A DNA stretch of 64,000 nt from Cytophagales bacterium WSM2-2 (GCA_015472025.1 BNHL01000001.1:5196001-5260000), one strand, 5' to 3'; shown: positions 53,201 through 60,728, counted from the stretch's first letter. Notes: a model not told the origin generated them from the sequence alone. Numbers and translations are program-made.

Positions 53201-53606
53201 TGTACGTAATGGTATTTTGCTGGTTGAGTTCACTGACTTACTCCGCTCTCAGGGAGTTACCTTGAAGGAGGCAATTGCTGAAGCCGCCAAAACCAGGATG
53301 ACACCTGTAATATTGACGACTACAGCTGCAACTATTGGTTTGATTCCATTGGGTGTAGGTCTCAACATCGATTTCGTAACACTATTCACAGACTTGAATC
53401 CACACATTTTCTTCGGGGGTGACAACGTTGCTTTCTGGGGACCTCTTGCATGGACGATGATCTTTGGATTGATTTTCGGAACGTTCCTTACCCTTGTGGT
53501 TATTCCGGTGATGTACTTGCTGGTCGTGAAATTGAAAGCACGCATCTTCAAAACGAGCGTGGATATCATTCCACCGGCCGCGGAGGTCGCAGTCGCATTG
53601 AATTAA
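50202..53606 (+). CDS. RND efflux permease, operon 2 (extended form)
   Basis: A 1134-residue RND transporter, about 90 residues longer than typical AcrB. The core is intact: LPKESFPEVVFPQIYVSTPY near the start, helix-4 motif LALGIVVDDAIVVIENTHRV, and MALAGLVVRNGILLVEFTDL in the second half. Residues about 500-575 hold a charged linker (EDHGDEKKSKFTKGFK) and two extra hydrophobic helices not found in AcrB. The spacing of the Asp pair suggests proton coupling. The substrate is unknown. A strong terminator follows. Confidence 0.95.
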   Translation: MKDIEKEFRPTSWAIDNKVAIYVAAVIITLAGIVTYNSLPKESFPEVVFPQIYVSTPYPGASPKDVENLITKQLEKQMKSISGVKKITSNSIQDFSNVIIEFRTDVSIPDAKREVKDAVDRAKPDLPTDLPDDPQVRDVDISEFPIMFVNLSGDYDLQTLKRYAELMQDRIETLKQIRRVDIVGALDREIQINVDLYKAALAGVGMNDIFGAISSENVIVPAGQIAVGGMKRSLSVRGEYSSAEEIANTVIGSIRGAKVYLKDVAEVKDTNKEQESFARLDKKNVVTLNIVKRGGENLIVASDMINEIIKDYQANVLPSGLNVNITADQSENTRTTLHDLINTIIIGFILVTIILMFFMGATNAIFVGLSVPLSSFLAFLVFPGIGFSLNIMTLFSFLLALGIVVDDAIVVIENTHRVFDNGKVPIRKAAKIAAGEVFLPVFSGTMVVLAPFIPLTFWPGVIGKFMRFLPITLIIALLASLVVAYIFNPVFAADFMKPHEDHGDEKKSKFTKGFKVAAIGFGGFALMSYLIGAIGLGNLAVFIFILYALHHFFIEGVIKKFQSNVWPSAQRSYKGFVQWCLHRYRPIWLALGIVVLFFFSIVFTAIRKPPVVNFPSGEPNFIYAFIRMPIGTDQRVTDSVTSVVEDKITAVVGKNNPIVESVISNVAIGAAEDPSQPGVSPHLGKVGVAFVKYAERNGESTADYMDKIRNAVKGVTGAEITVDQEKGGPPEGKPINIEVAADDFDLLVASADRLKRYLDSLQIGGVEELKSDFQSSKPEIVISIDREKANREGISTLDIGRAMGTAVFGAEVSRFRDENDDYPIQLRILERQRNDANTLMNLPIIFRDMAHGGQVRQVPLSAVAKVEYSNSFAGIKRINQKRVITLESNILGGFNPSEVVANVIEKMNSLPMPDGVTVKMTGGQEDIAETFNFLIVAFGLAFCMIFMILVLQFNSVSKPVIIIAEIGFSLIGVLIGFSLFKLTISIVMTGIGIMALAGLVVRNGILLVEFTDLLRSQGVTLKEAIAEAAKTRMTPVILTTTAATIGLIPLGVGLNIDFVTLFTDLNPHIFFGGDNVAFWGPLAWTMIFGLIFGTFLTLVVIPVMYLLVVKLKARIFKTSVDIIPPAAEVAVALN

Positions 53607-53618
53607 AATAAATTTCTT

Positions 53619-53655
53619 AAATGATCGTCTTGTAAATCAAGACGATCATTTTTTT
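53619..53655 (+). terminator. Terminator of efflux operon 2
   Basis: AAATGATCGTCTTG (53619-53632) and CAAGACGATCATTT (53638-53651) form a 14-base perfect stem, with TTTT continuing to 53655. The ATG of the next gene is at 53656, directly after the T-run. Confidence 0.93.
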
Positions 53656-54903
53656 ATGACTACCCGAATCATGGCGCTTTTTGTTTTCATATTGGTATTC
53701 CTGGTGATTGACGCCTACGTTTTTCAGGCAGTAATTAATGTGAGTAAAGGATGGTCACCAATATGGAAAATGATTTTCAGGTGGGCTTACTGGCTGCCTA
53801 CCGTAATCGCGATCTTAGGTTTACTATGGTGGAGTTTCAGTGACCCCTACAAAGGCACCGACTATCTCCGAATTTACATTATTGCCGGCTCGGCTATCCT
53901 ATACTTCTCTAAGCTTTTTGCTGTACTATTCTTATTCATTGACGATCTCCAGCGTGGTGTGCGTTGGGTAGCAAATTATTTTTTTGCAAAAAAAGAATCA
54001 TTGCCTGGCACTGCTATCACAAGATCGGAATTCCTTTCTCAAACGGCCTTAATTGCTTCTTCAATACCTCTGGGACTTTCAATTTATGGCGTAATCTCTG
54101 GTGCGCACGATTATCGGGTGAAACGTGTAACGGTCAAGCTCCCTAACCTTCCAAAATCATTTGACGGTATCCGCATAGGGCAGTTATCGGATATTCATTC
54201 GGGAAGTTTCTGGAACAAGACAGCCGTGAAGGGCGGTGTTGAGATGATGATGAATGAAAAACCGGATTTGATTTTCTTCACCGGAGACCTTGTCAATAAT
54301 GAGAGTAGTGAGGTAAAAGAGTATGTCCCCATCTTTGAAAAATTAAAGGCTCCCCTGGGAGTCTTTTCCATCACCGGCAACCACGACTATGGCGATTACC
54401 GCCCTTGGCAAACGAAAGAAGCCAAGCAGCAGAATTTTAAGGACCTGGTAGAAGCACATCGCCTTCTCGGGTATGATCTGTTGATGAATGAAAACAGGAT
54501 CATTACTCAAAACGGAGATAAGCTTGCTATTCTTGGTATTGAAAATTGGGGAGCTGGAAGGTTTTCCAAATATGGAAAATTAGATCAGGCATACGCTGGA
54601 ACTGAAGAAGTTGCTACAAAGATTCTGCTATCGCACGATCCTACAAGTTGGGACGCTATTGTGCGGCCTAATCATAAAGACATTGACCTCACACTGTCGG
54701 GGCATACACATGGATTTCAGTTTGGAGTAGAGATTGCAAATGTGAAATGGAGCCCTTGCCAATATGTTTATAAGCAATGGGCCGGTCTTCACCAGGAAGG
54801 TGACCAATATCTATATATAAATCGGGGCTTCGGTTATCTCGGGTACCCGGGGAGGATCGGCATGCCTCCGGAATTGACAATCATTGAACTTAAAAGAGGC
54901 TGA
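53656..54903 (+). CDS. Membrane-anchored metallophosphoesterase
   Basis: A 415-residue protein. Four or five N-terminal helices (residues 3-125) precede a calcineurin-like phosphoesterase domain (160-410): GQLSDIHSG, TGDLVNNES, GNHDYGD and LSGHTHGFQFG supply the two-metal ligands. Similar proteins (YaeI/YkuE type) include UDP-diacylglucosamine hydrolase-like and lipid phosphatases acting at the membrane. The ATG at 53656 follows a terminator T-run, so the start could also be the ATG at 53671. Confidence 0.92.
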   Translation: MTTRIMALFVFILVFLVIDAYVFQAVINVSKGWSPIWKMIFRWAYWLPTVIAILGLLWWSFSDPYKGTDYLRIYIIAGSAILYFSKLFAVLFLFIDDLQRGVRWVANYFFAKKESLPGTAITRSEFLSQTALIASSIPLGLSIYGVISGAHDYRVKRVTVKLPNLPKSFDGIRIGQLSDIHSGSFWNKTAVKGGVEMMMNEKPDLIFFTGDLVNNESSEVKEYVPIFEKLKAPLGVFSITGNHDYGDYRPWQTKEAKQQNFKDLVEAHRLLGYDLLMNENRIITQNGDKLAILGIENWGAGRFSKYGKLDQAYAGTEEVATKILLSHDPTSWDAIVRPNHKDIDLTLSGHTHGFQFGVEIANVKWSPCQYVYKQWAGLHQEGDQYLYINRGFGYLGYPGRIGMPPELTIIELKRG

Positions 54904-54910
54904 TACTGAT

Positions 54911-54957
54911 AAGACCATTCAATAACCTAATAAAGGTTCATTGAATGGTCTTCACTT
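54911..54957. terminator. Long hairpin terminator between convergent genes
   Basis: AAGACCATTCAAT (54911-54923) pairs with ATTGAATGGTCTT (54940-54952); inside, AACCT and AGGTT extend the stem with one bulged C. The T content afterwards (CACTTCTT) is modest. It separates the phosphoesterase gene from the convergent small membrane gene. Confidence 0.75.
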
Positions 54958-54963
54958 CTTAGA

Positions 54964-55308
54964 CTATTTATTACTCTCCTTTGCTTTCCGTTCCTCGATG
55001 ATATAAGCCAGTAGTAAACCTGCGCCACCAAAAATGAGGATCATCGAAAAATAAGCTACCTCCTCCATTCGCCATGCGCGATCAAGGAAATAGGCAAAGA
55101 GTAATCCCGTTCCCGCTCCGATAAATAATAGCGCCCAACGCAGTGTTGGAACAGCTGCACTTGCCTTCTTGAAAGCACCTGGATCAAGCCCCTTTTCGAT
55201 AATTGCCATCCTTTCCAGGTTTTCGAATCTTCGAATGTAAATGATGGTGATAAATAAGCCGATCATCCCAATAATCGGAACCATAACGCCCATAGCTGCA
55301 GTACTCAT
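54964..55308 (-). CDS. DUF6249-like small membrane protein
   Basis: A 114-residue protein. Hydrophobic segments at residues 6-24, 56-74 and 82-103, with the charged stretch RRFENLERMAIIEKGLDPGA between. This matches DUF6249-type proteins, usually found beside ECF sigma factors in Bacteroidota; function unknown. It is divergent from the ECF sigma gene at 55430, and the shared region carries a perfect palindrome. Confidence 0.75.
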   Translation of the reverse strand: MSTAAMGVMVPIIGMIGLFITIIYIRRFENLERMAIIEKGLDPGAFKKASAAVPTLRWALLFIGAGTGLLFAYFLDRAWRMEEVAYFSMILIFGGAGLLLAYIIEERKAKESNK

Positions 55309-55340
55309 AATTTTTGTGTTTTAAATCTATCGCTTTGACG

Positions 55341-55357
55341 CAGGGTTTTAAACCCTG
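55341..55357. promoter_or_regulatory. Palindrome in the DUF6249/sigma-factor intergenic region
   Basis: CAGGGTTT and AAACCCTG are perfect reverse complements around one T. It is placed between the divergent genes and may be a regulatory site. Its role is unproven. Confidence 0.45.
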
Positions 55358-55429
55358 GTTACAGGTGGTATCTAAAAAAACTATCCATTAATATGTAACT
55401 TAAAAATAAATAATAGCGTCCAAGAAGCC

Positions 55430-55990
55430 GTGATCACAACCCAGGAGGAATATGCGCTAATCGACCGGATTTTGGCGGGCGAAGAAGCCTTGTACGCGAC
55501 TTTAGTGAACAGGTACAAGAGCTACGCTTTTACAATTGCTTTGAAAATTGTCGGGAACCGTTCGGAAGCCGAAGAAGTCGCACAAGATGGCTTCATCAAG
55601 GCTTTCAATTACTTAAAAAAGTTCAACCGCGAGGCTAAGTTTAGTACATGGCTGTATCGGATTGTCTTCAATACAGCCATCAGCTCCAAGCGGAAAAACA
55701 GACAATCACTGGAGAGCATTGAAAACAATATCGTTGAATCTTCTGGCCGATCTGATCATGACCTGGAAAAAGACGACAAACGCGTTTTTATTTCTCAGGC
55801 TATTGAAAAACTCTCCGATACAGATCGGTTGGCTGTTCAGCTTTACTATATAAAAGAGTATTCATTGGAAGAAACGGCCGAAATCTTGGGGCAAAACATC
55901 AATACACTGAAAGTTCGCGTTCACCGGGCTCGCCAGCGCCTGGCTGATGAATTGAAAAAGATTTTAAAGGAAGAAGCTTTAACTTTGTAA
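55430..55990 (+). CDS. ECF-type RNA polymerase sigma factor (RpoE-like)
   Basis: A 186-residue sigma factor starting at GTG. Region 2: IVGNRSEAEEVAQDGFIKAF and FSTWLYRIVFNTAISSKRKN. Region 4: IEKLSDTDRLAVQLYYIKEY followed by SLEETAEILGQNINTLKVRV and HRARQRLADELK. Typical of envelope-stress sigma factors. The probable anti-sigma gene follows by two bases. GTG may limit translation. Confidence 0.94.
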   Translation: MITTQEEYALIDRILAGEEALYATLVNRYKSYAFTIALKIVGNRSEAEEVAQDGFIKAFNYLKKFNREAKFSTWLYRIVFNTAISSKRKNRQSLESIENNIVESSGRSDHDLEKDDKRVFISQAIEKLSDTDRLAVQLYYIKEYSLEETAEILGQNINTLKVRVHRARQRLADELKKILKEEALTL

Positions 55991-55992
55991 GT

Positions 55993-56514
55993 ATGGAAAA
56001 TATAACTGATGATGAACTGTTCCATCTCCTCGACGGGACAGTAAGTGCGGAAGAACGGCAGGTGTTGACAAATAAATTAAGTCAGGATACTTTAGCCCAA
56101 AAAAGACTCAAAGAGTTCGAGGCTGTCCATCTGTTTTTACAAAATCAAAAAGGCCTCGAACAACCATCGAAGAATTTTACAGACAAGGTGATGGAAAGGC
56201 TGCATGCTAAACCATCGCTCACAGCCTTTTCACCTCGAAACGGTTTGATATTGTTAGCAGGTCTCGTAGTCGCTTCAGGTCTTGCTTTGATCCTGCTGGC
56301 CTCAGGCTCTTTCGATCAGTTGCACACCATTTTCAATTTTGGTGACCTGCCGGTCAAAAATGATCTGGTAAAAGTTCCAACCTCCATCCCGTTTGATCTG
56401 AAGGTATTTGTAAAAGGCTTTGTGCTCCTTAATCTTGTTATAGCCTTCATTCTTTTGGACCGGACGATCTTACGGCCGATTTTTCAAAGGAGATCTGAGC
56501 GTCTTACTTATTGA
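55993..56514 (+). CDS. Probable anti-sigma factor, cysteine-free membrane protein
   Basis: A 173-residue protein. The N-terminal 70 residues resemble an anti-sigma domain (MENITDDELFHLLDGTVSAE and TNKLSQDTLAQKRLKEFEAV). Two membrane helices follow (75-97 and 138-157) with a periplasmic loop between. There is no Cys in the protein, so the zinc-binding HxxxCxxC of many anti-sigma factors is absent and the signal is not thiol based. Coupled to the sigma gene; its end overlaps the convergent barrel gene by 11 bases. Confidence 0.7.
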   Translation: MENITDDELFHLLDGTVSAEERQVLTNKLSQDTLAQKRLKEFEAVHLFLQNQKGLEQPSKNFTDKVMERLHAKPSLTAFSPRNGLILLAGLVVASGLALILLASGSFDQLHTIFNFGDLPVKNDLVKVPTSIPFDLKVFVKGFVLLNLVIAFILLDRTILRPIFQRRSERLTY

Positions 56515-57130
56515 AATAAATCTGGAAACCAAAATTGAAACCTACTATAGATGTATTGGTATTAGGTAAACTGCTGTTGTTGTCATAATCGTTTTGACTC
56601 TTCTGATAATACAACAGCCCTTCAACCCCAATACTACTGTTCAGAAAATAGGTCACCCCCACTCCCAATCGAAACATATTCAGTTTGGAATTGATTGTCT
56701 GATCCGAGTAAGTCCCGGTAGTCGGTGAATACATCTGACCCTTAGTCGATTGTTGTCCGAAAGTATATTGGGCTTCCGGAAATACTGCTACTTTATTGAA
56801 AGGGAAATAGTAGCGAATCACAGGCCCTACGGAATAACTGTTGTATTTGGTATCAACACCGGATATAGTTGATTTTCCAACGGTGTAAGGCAACGAAAGT
56901 CCTATTGAAAGTTGCTTTGCGAAAAAATAGGAGACGTTAGGATTGAAACTAAACGTGGAAGATTTGTTATCTGGTTGGCTAAAAGCAGGAGTCGAATAAC
57001 TGTAACTGGATGTTGAGCTGGTGAATCCCATGGTACCGCCTAATCGAAAAGTTCCTTTTTCAATTTGAGCATACCCGGCAGAGAAAAGCATCACAAAACA
57101 AGATGCGAGTGCAATGGATTTGGTTTTCAT
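56504..57130 (-). CDS. Outer-membrane beta-barrel protein
   Basis: About 208 residues from the ATG at 57130 (an in-frame ATG at 57163 would add 11 residues before the signal peptide). The signal peptide ends SAGYAQ. Mature strands include GTFRLGGTMGFTSSTSSYSY, SFNPNVSYFFAKQLSIGLSL, VGPVIRYYFPFNKVAVFPEA and the C-terminal FNFGFQIYFNK, a PF13568/PF13505-type barrel. Function unknown. It faces the sigma/anti-sigma operon, which might control it. Confidence 0.85.
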   Translation of the reverse strand: MKTKSIALASCFVMLFSAGYAQIEKGTFRLGGTMGFTSSTSSYSYSTPAFSQPDNKSSTFSFNPNVSYFFAKQLSIGLSLPYTVGKSTISGVDTKYNSYSVGPVIRYYFPFNKVAVFPEAQYTFGQQSTKGQMYSPTTGTYSDQTINSKLNMFRLGVGVTYFLNSSIGVEGLLYYQKSQNDYDNNSSLPNTNTSIVGFNFGFQIYFNK

Positions 57131-57265
57131 TGGTAATTTTTTTTTAATGAAAACGCTCAGCACCGATCCGATGTTACATTATGCGTTTTCAAGTACTAGA
57201 AAATCCTGCGTTCCAAATCAAAATCCAGGTGATTAAATGCAAAATAGGGAACAGAATCAATAAGA

Positions 57266-58804
57266 TCACCAACCCGATCTCCTCCTTCTCGTGGTATTGG
57301 TACCAAATAGCATTCCGAAAACTCCTCGAACAATTTCTTTACCTACCTGCTTGGTCACCGGTGATGAAAGGACCTGTTCAAAGGTACTTTTTTCGACCCG
57401 CGTCTTCGCTGGTTGCCTTGAAGTTTGCTTCGCTTGGGCTTCTTCTTGTTGAGTTTCCTGAATTCGTTCATTCAACATTTCGAACGCACTATTGGGATCA
57501 ACAGCTTCTTTATATTTTTTATAAAATTCCGATTGCTCAAGCTGTGCTTTGTACTCTCCTTCACTAAGCGGTCCCATGAAAGACGTTGGTGGCGCCAGGT
57601 GAGTAACTACTGTTTCTGTCGGGATTCCTTTTTCATCAAGAACTGTAACGAAAGCCTGGCCAATGCCAAGTTGAGTAAATTGCTTTTCCAAATCATAGAA
57701 CCCTGATTTGGGGAAAGTCTTGATGGTTTCCTTCAGGTCTTTTACATCGTTGGGTGTGAAGGCCCGAATCACATGATGAACCCGATTTCCCAATTGTCCC
57801 AAAACCGAAGACGGAATGTCCTGCGTCATTTGTGTACAAAAGAAAATCCCCACGCCTTTTGAACGGATCAATCGGATCACTTGATCTATCTGGTCCATGA
57901 AGGCTTTGGGCGCATCTTTGAACAGCAAGTGCGCCTCATCCAAAAAGAAAATCAACTTCGGTTTGTCAAGATCGCCTGCTTCCGGAAGTTTCTGATACAA
58001 TTCGGCTAACAATGACAACATGAACGTAGAAAAAATCATCGGCTGGCTTTGCACATCCGATATATTCAATAGGCTCACCACTCCTCTCCCATCCACTTTT
58101 TCAAACAAATCCTGCACATCAAAAGAGGTCTCTCCAAAAATCTGAGACACGCCTTGCTGCTCAAGTGCAACAATCTTTCTCAAAATTGTGCTCGCTGTTG
58201 CACCAGATATTTTCCCATAAGCTTCTTTGATTTCTGCTGCCCCCGCTCCGTCACTCAAATAGTTGAGCACCTTTTTCAAATCATTGAAATCGACAATAGG
58301 TAGTTTTTTATCATCGGCATATTTGAACAAAATCATCAAGACACCGCTCTGCACTTCGTTGAGTTCAAGAATTTTGCCAAGCAATGCGGGGCCGAATTCG
58401 GTTACAGTTGCTCTCATCTGAGCGCCCAGTTTTCCGCTAAGTGAATAGATTTCCAGGGGAACACCGGACGGTGAATAATTGATGTCTAACGCTTTTGCCC
58501 GCTCATCTATCTTGTCATTCTTAGCACCCTCCTTGGCAAAGCCGCTCAAATCTCCTTTCATATCAGGCATAAAAACGGGTACTCCAGCCGCAGAAAGTTG
58601 CTCCGCAATCATCTGGAGCGTCCGAGTTTTCCCCGAGCCGGTAGCACCTGTTACCAATCCGTGGCGGTTCATCATCCGCAATGGCAGATTTACCTTCGCG
58701 TCTCCCACAATCTCTCCATCAAGAACCCCTGCTCCCAAATAAATCGAAGCGCCTTTTGGCGAATACGACTTTTGGACAGCCTCTATAAACTTTTCCTTTG
58801 ACAT
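57266..58804 (-). CDS. HerA-like bipolar ATPase (DUF853 type)
   Basis: A 512-residue cytoplasmic ATPase. Walker A is TGATGSGKTRTLQ; Walker B is LIFFLDEAHLLF; a C-terminal arginine-rich tail (NTTRRRRSGW) follows the VFGMLF segment. The DUF853 family (YjgR-like) is related to HerA/FtsK DNA-translocating ATPases, but unlike archaeal HerA no NurA nuclease gene is adjacent. The role in DNA processing is plausible but untested. No other gene in the operon is evident. Confidence 0.93.
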   Translation of the reverse strand: MSKEKFIEAVQKSYSPKGASIYLGAGVLDGEIVGDAKVNLPLRMMNRHGLVTGATGSGKTRTLQMIAEQLSAAGVPVFMPDMKGDLSGFAKEGAKNDKIDERAKALDINYSPSGVPLEIYSLSGKLGAQMRATVTEFGPALLGKILELNEVQSGVLMILFKYADDKKLPIVDFNDLKKVLNYLSDGAGAAEIKEAYGKISGATASTILRKIVALEQQGVSQIFGETSFDVQDLFEKVDGRGVVSLLNISDVQSQPMIFSTFMLSLLAELYQKLPEAGDLDKPKLIFFLDEAHLLFKDAPKAFMDQIDQVIRLIRSKGVGIFFCTQMTQDIPSSVLGQLGNRVHHVIRAFTPNDVKDLKETIKTFPKSGFYDLEKQFTQLGIGQAFVTVLDEKGIPTETVVTHLAPPTSFMGPLSEGEYKAQLEQSEFYKKYKEAVDPNSAFEMLNERIQETQQEEAQAKQTSRQPAKTRVEKSTFEQVLSSPVTKQVGKEIVRGVFGMLFGTNTTRRRRSGW

Positions 58805-58837
58805 GTTAATTTTTTAAAGCAGAATTGAAATTACTAA

Positions 58838-58872
58838 ATCAGGAACCCCGGAACCAGAATGAACGGAACTAG
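58838..58872. repeat. Degenerate GGAAC-word repeat between two minus-strand genes
   Basis: GGAAC recurs in AGGAACCCCGGAACC and GAACGGAACTAGAA over about 30 bases between the GNAT gene and the HerA gene. It belongs to the same class of short degenerate spacer repeats noted elsewhere in the window. No function is known. Confidence 0.5.
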
Positions 58873-58876
58873 AAAT

Positions 58877-59389
58877 TCAAAGTCTTTTCTTCAGCAGCCA
58901 GTCGACCTGTGGATCATCGCCCATTTGAAAAACATGTTCACTGAATTTTTCGAATCCCCACTTGGTATAAAACTTCTGGGCCCGGAAGTTCTTTTCCCAA
59001 ACACCAAGCCATATCCATTCGTGTTTTTTTGATTTGGCATATTTCACGGCTTCGTCCATAAACATCTTGGAGACAGAACTTCCATGATAATCGCGGTGAA
59101 TGTAGAGTCGTTGCAACTCAACATGATTGGCCCCAAGATATTTATCTACTTCATTGTTATTGCGCAGCCGCAAAAAACCGATGATCTTCAGGTCATCGAG
59201 TGCGATATATAATTGCGCTTCCGGTTCATAAAATTCGGTCTTGAATTTTTCCAGGTCGTAGGAATCTTTAAAAAAAGCCTGGAGATTCTCTGGCGTATTG
59301 TGCTCAGCAAAAGTGTCTGTGTACACCTCAATAGCGAGTTCGCGAACAGCCGGTATTTCTTCGATTTTCGCTTTTCTGATCTTTATCAT
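58877..59389 (-). CDS. GNAT-family N-acetyltransferase
   Basis: About 170 residues from the ATG at 59389 (upstream codons are not family-like). IKIRKAKIEEIPAVRELAIE opens the fold, the acetyl-CoA loop region reads LQRLYIHRDYHGSSVSKMFM and the terminal WLGVWEKNFRAQKFYTKWGF is classical for GNATs. The diphosphate loop Q/R-x-x-G-x-G/A is here R-D-Y-H-G-S-S, a somewhat degenerate version. Substrate unknown. Terminator hairpin upstream, separate from the OmpH-like gene. Confidence 0.88.
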   Translation of the reverse strand: MIKIRKAKIEEIPAVRELAIEVYTDTFAEHNTPENLQAFFKDSYDLEKFKTEFYEPEAQLYIALDDLKIIGFLRLRNNNEVDKYLGANHVELQRLYIHRDYHGSSVSKMFMDEAVKYAKSKKHEWIWLGVWEKNFRAQKFYTKWGFEKFSEHVFQMGDDPQVDWLLKKRL

Positions 59390-59430
59390 CGAAGCGAAAA
59401 TAAGTATTTTTTTCAGGGAAAAAGGCAAAG

Positions 59431-59464
59431 AAAAAGCCCCGTTATCGGCGGGGCTTTTTCTTTT
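59431..59464. terminator. Strong bidirectional terminator after the OmpH-like gene
   Basis: AAAAAGCCCCG (59431-59441) and CGGGGCTTTTT (59449-59459) form an 11-base perfect stem around a 7-base loop, followed by CTTTTT. It ends the minus-strand OmpH/Skp gene; the GNAT gene beyond needs its own promoter. Confidence 0.92.
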
Positions 59465-59478
59465 TATCCGTTCACGAA

Positions 59479-60093
59479 TTATTTTTTCGTCTTGGTCGTA
59501 TCGGACTTTGTAAGCTTTTGCTTTTCAGCTTTATACTCGTCATTCAAACCTTTGATCACATCCTGTGACACATCAATTCCAGGGCCACCAAAAAGCACAT
59601 CACTGGATGCATCGTACTTTAATACAACCTGTAGTCCGCTTCCTTGTGCATACTTCTTCAGGAACGTAGTGATCTTACCATAAAGGTCGTTCATCAATTT
59701 ATTCTGATCATTCATTACCTCCTGTTCAACACTCTGCTGGAACAAACGGAAGTTCTGTTGCTTCTTTCCCAAATCCTCTTCAACGGCTTTTGCCTGCCCG
59801 ATCGTAAGGCTACCCACATTGCGTTGATAGGCGTTGATATCGTTTTGCAGACTCTGTGCACGGTTTTGCAAATCGTGTTCGAGACGTTTGCCCTTGGCCT
59901 CATAAATAGTCCTCATTTCCTTGACGAAGTCGTAGTATTTCACAACAGAGTCCGTAACGAGATACGCGATCTTCAGGTCGGAAGGAGCGGTAACAGTACT
60001 GGTTTCACTTTTCTTACCGGAGAAAAAAAGGAAGTATAAAACACCCACGGCTACCAGAAGGATTCCATTGAGTATGAGCGAGAGATTTTTCAT
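59479..60093 (-). CDS. OmpH/Skp-family periplasmic chaperone
   Basis: A 204-residue protein. The N-terminal segment (residues 4-25) is a membrane anchor or uncleaved signal. Residues 55-165 form the long coiled-coil tentacle (MRTIYEAKGKRLEHDLQNRA and GQAKAVEEDLGKKQQNFRLF), with short strands IAYLVTDSVVKYYDF and VLKYDASSDVLFGGPGIDVS building the trimer body. Skp-type proteins hold unfolded outer-membrane proteins during transit. A Lys-rich tail (KQKLTKSDTTKTKK) is unusual. Single gene with a strong terminator. Confidence 0.9.
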   Translation of the reverse strand: MKNLSLILNGILLVAVGVLYFLFFSGKKSETSTVTAPSDLKIAYLVTDSVVKYYDFVKEMRTIYEAKGKRLEHDLQNRAQSLQNDINAYQRNVGSLTIGQAKAVEEDLGKKQQNFRLFQQSVEQEVMNDQNKLMNDLYGKITTFLKKYAQGSGLQVVLKYDASSDVLFGGPGIDVSQDVIKGLNDEYKAEKQKLTKSDTTKTKK

Positions 60094-60112
60094 TATGGTT
60101 TAGTTAAGGGCG

Positions 60113-60120
60113 CAAATATA
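60113..60120 (-). promoter_or_regulatory. Putative -7 box of the OmpH-like gene
   Basis: TATATTTG on the minus strand fits TAnnTTTG and lies 19 bases before the ATG at 60093. The upstream box is not clear. Confidence 0.4.
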
Positions 60121-60206
60121 GAAGCTAATTTGAAAATGCTATAATCCGAAGATTTGATAATAAGACTGCCGCATAAATATCCCCCAACTGCGGTCTGACG
60201 CATTTC

Positions 60207-60728
60207 CTACTTCGTGTCTTCTTTAAACCACTCTGCGTACATCGGGTAGTTTCGCGCTGTGCGGCCTATGACTTCGGTCATTTCCGGACCTACGGGCTTT
60301 ACCTTTTTTGCAGGAGTCCCGGCATAAATGCTTCCCGGCTCTACTATCGTTCCGGGTAAGACTACTGCTCCGGCCGCGATCACGGAACCTGTACCAATCA
60401 CGGCATCATCCATAATAATTGCTCCCATCCCCACCAGGACGTTGTCTTCAATGGTACATCCGTGCACAATCGCGCTATGAGCAATCGACACATTGCTACC
60501 GATCACGGTCTTAGCTTTCTGATATGTACAGTGAATGATCGCTCCATCCTGAATATTGGTATTGTTTCCAATAGTAATAGAATGCACGTCTCCACGAACG
60601 ACAGCATTGAACCAGACCGTGCAGTTGTCACCCATGGTGACCTCGCCTACCACGGTGGCATTATCCGCCAGGAAGCAATTCGATCCAAACCTGGGCGTAT
60701 TTCCGCGTACCGACTTAATAAGAGGCAT
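60207..60728 (-). CDS. Gamma-carbonic anhydrase-like hexapeptide protein
   Basis: A 173-residue left-handed beta-helix protein. Hexapeptide repeats run through residues 15-135 (VVGEVTMGDNCTVWFNAVVR, TIGNNTNIQDGAIIHCTYQK, VSIAHSAIVHGCTIEDNVLV). The zinc ligands of Cam-like proteins are represented by H in IIHC, H in IAHSAI and H in IVHGC. It is the YrdA/PaaY/Cam subfamily; bona fide carbonic anhydrase activity is not certain in this group. A trimer is expected. Monocistronic. Confidence 0.9.
   Translation of the reverse strand: MPLIKSVRGNTPRFGSNCFLADNATVVGEVTMGDNCTVWFNAVVRGDVHSITIGNNTNIQDGAIIHCTYQKAKTVIGSNVSIAHSAIVHGCTIEDNVLVGMGAIIMDDAVIGTGSVIAAGAVVLPGTIVEPGSIYAGTPAKKVKPVGPEMTEVIGRTARNYPMYAEWFKEDTK

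Noticed and set aside
57181..57567. 128-codon plus-strand frame over the end of the HerA gene
   Set aside because: Mostly antisense to the HerA C-terminus; no conserved features.
59213..59683. 156-codon plus-strand frame across the GNAT and OmpH genes
   Set aside because: Spans a strong terminator and two real minus-strand genes; Phe-rich shadow.
60158..60204. CCGCA/TGCGG stem downstream of the gamma-carbonic anhydrase-like gene
   Set aside because: Only a five-base stem with a long loop and a weak U-tract; too weak to call a terminator.
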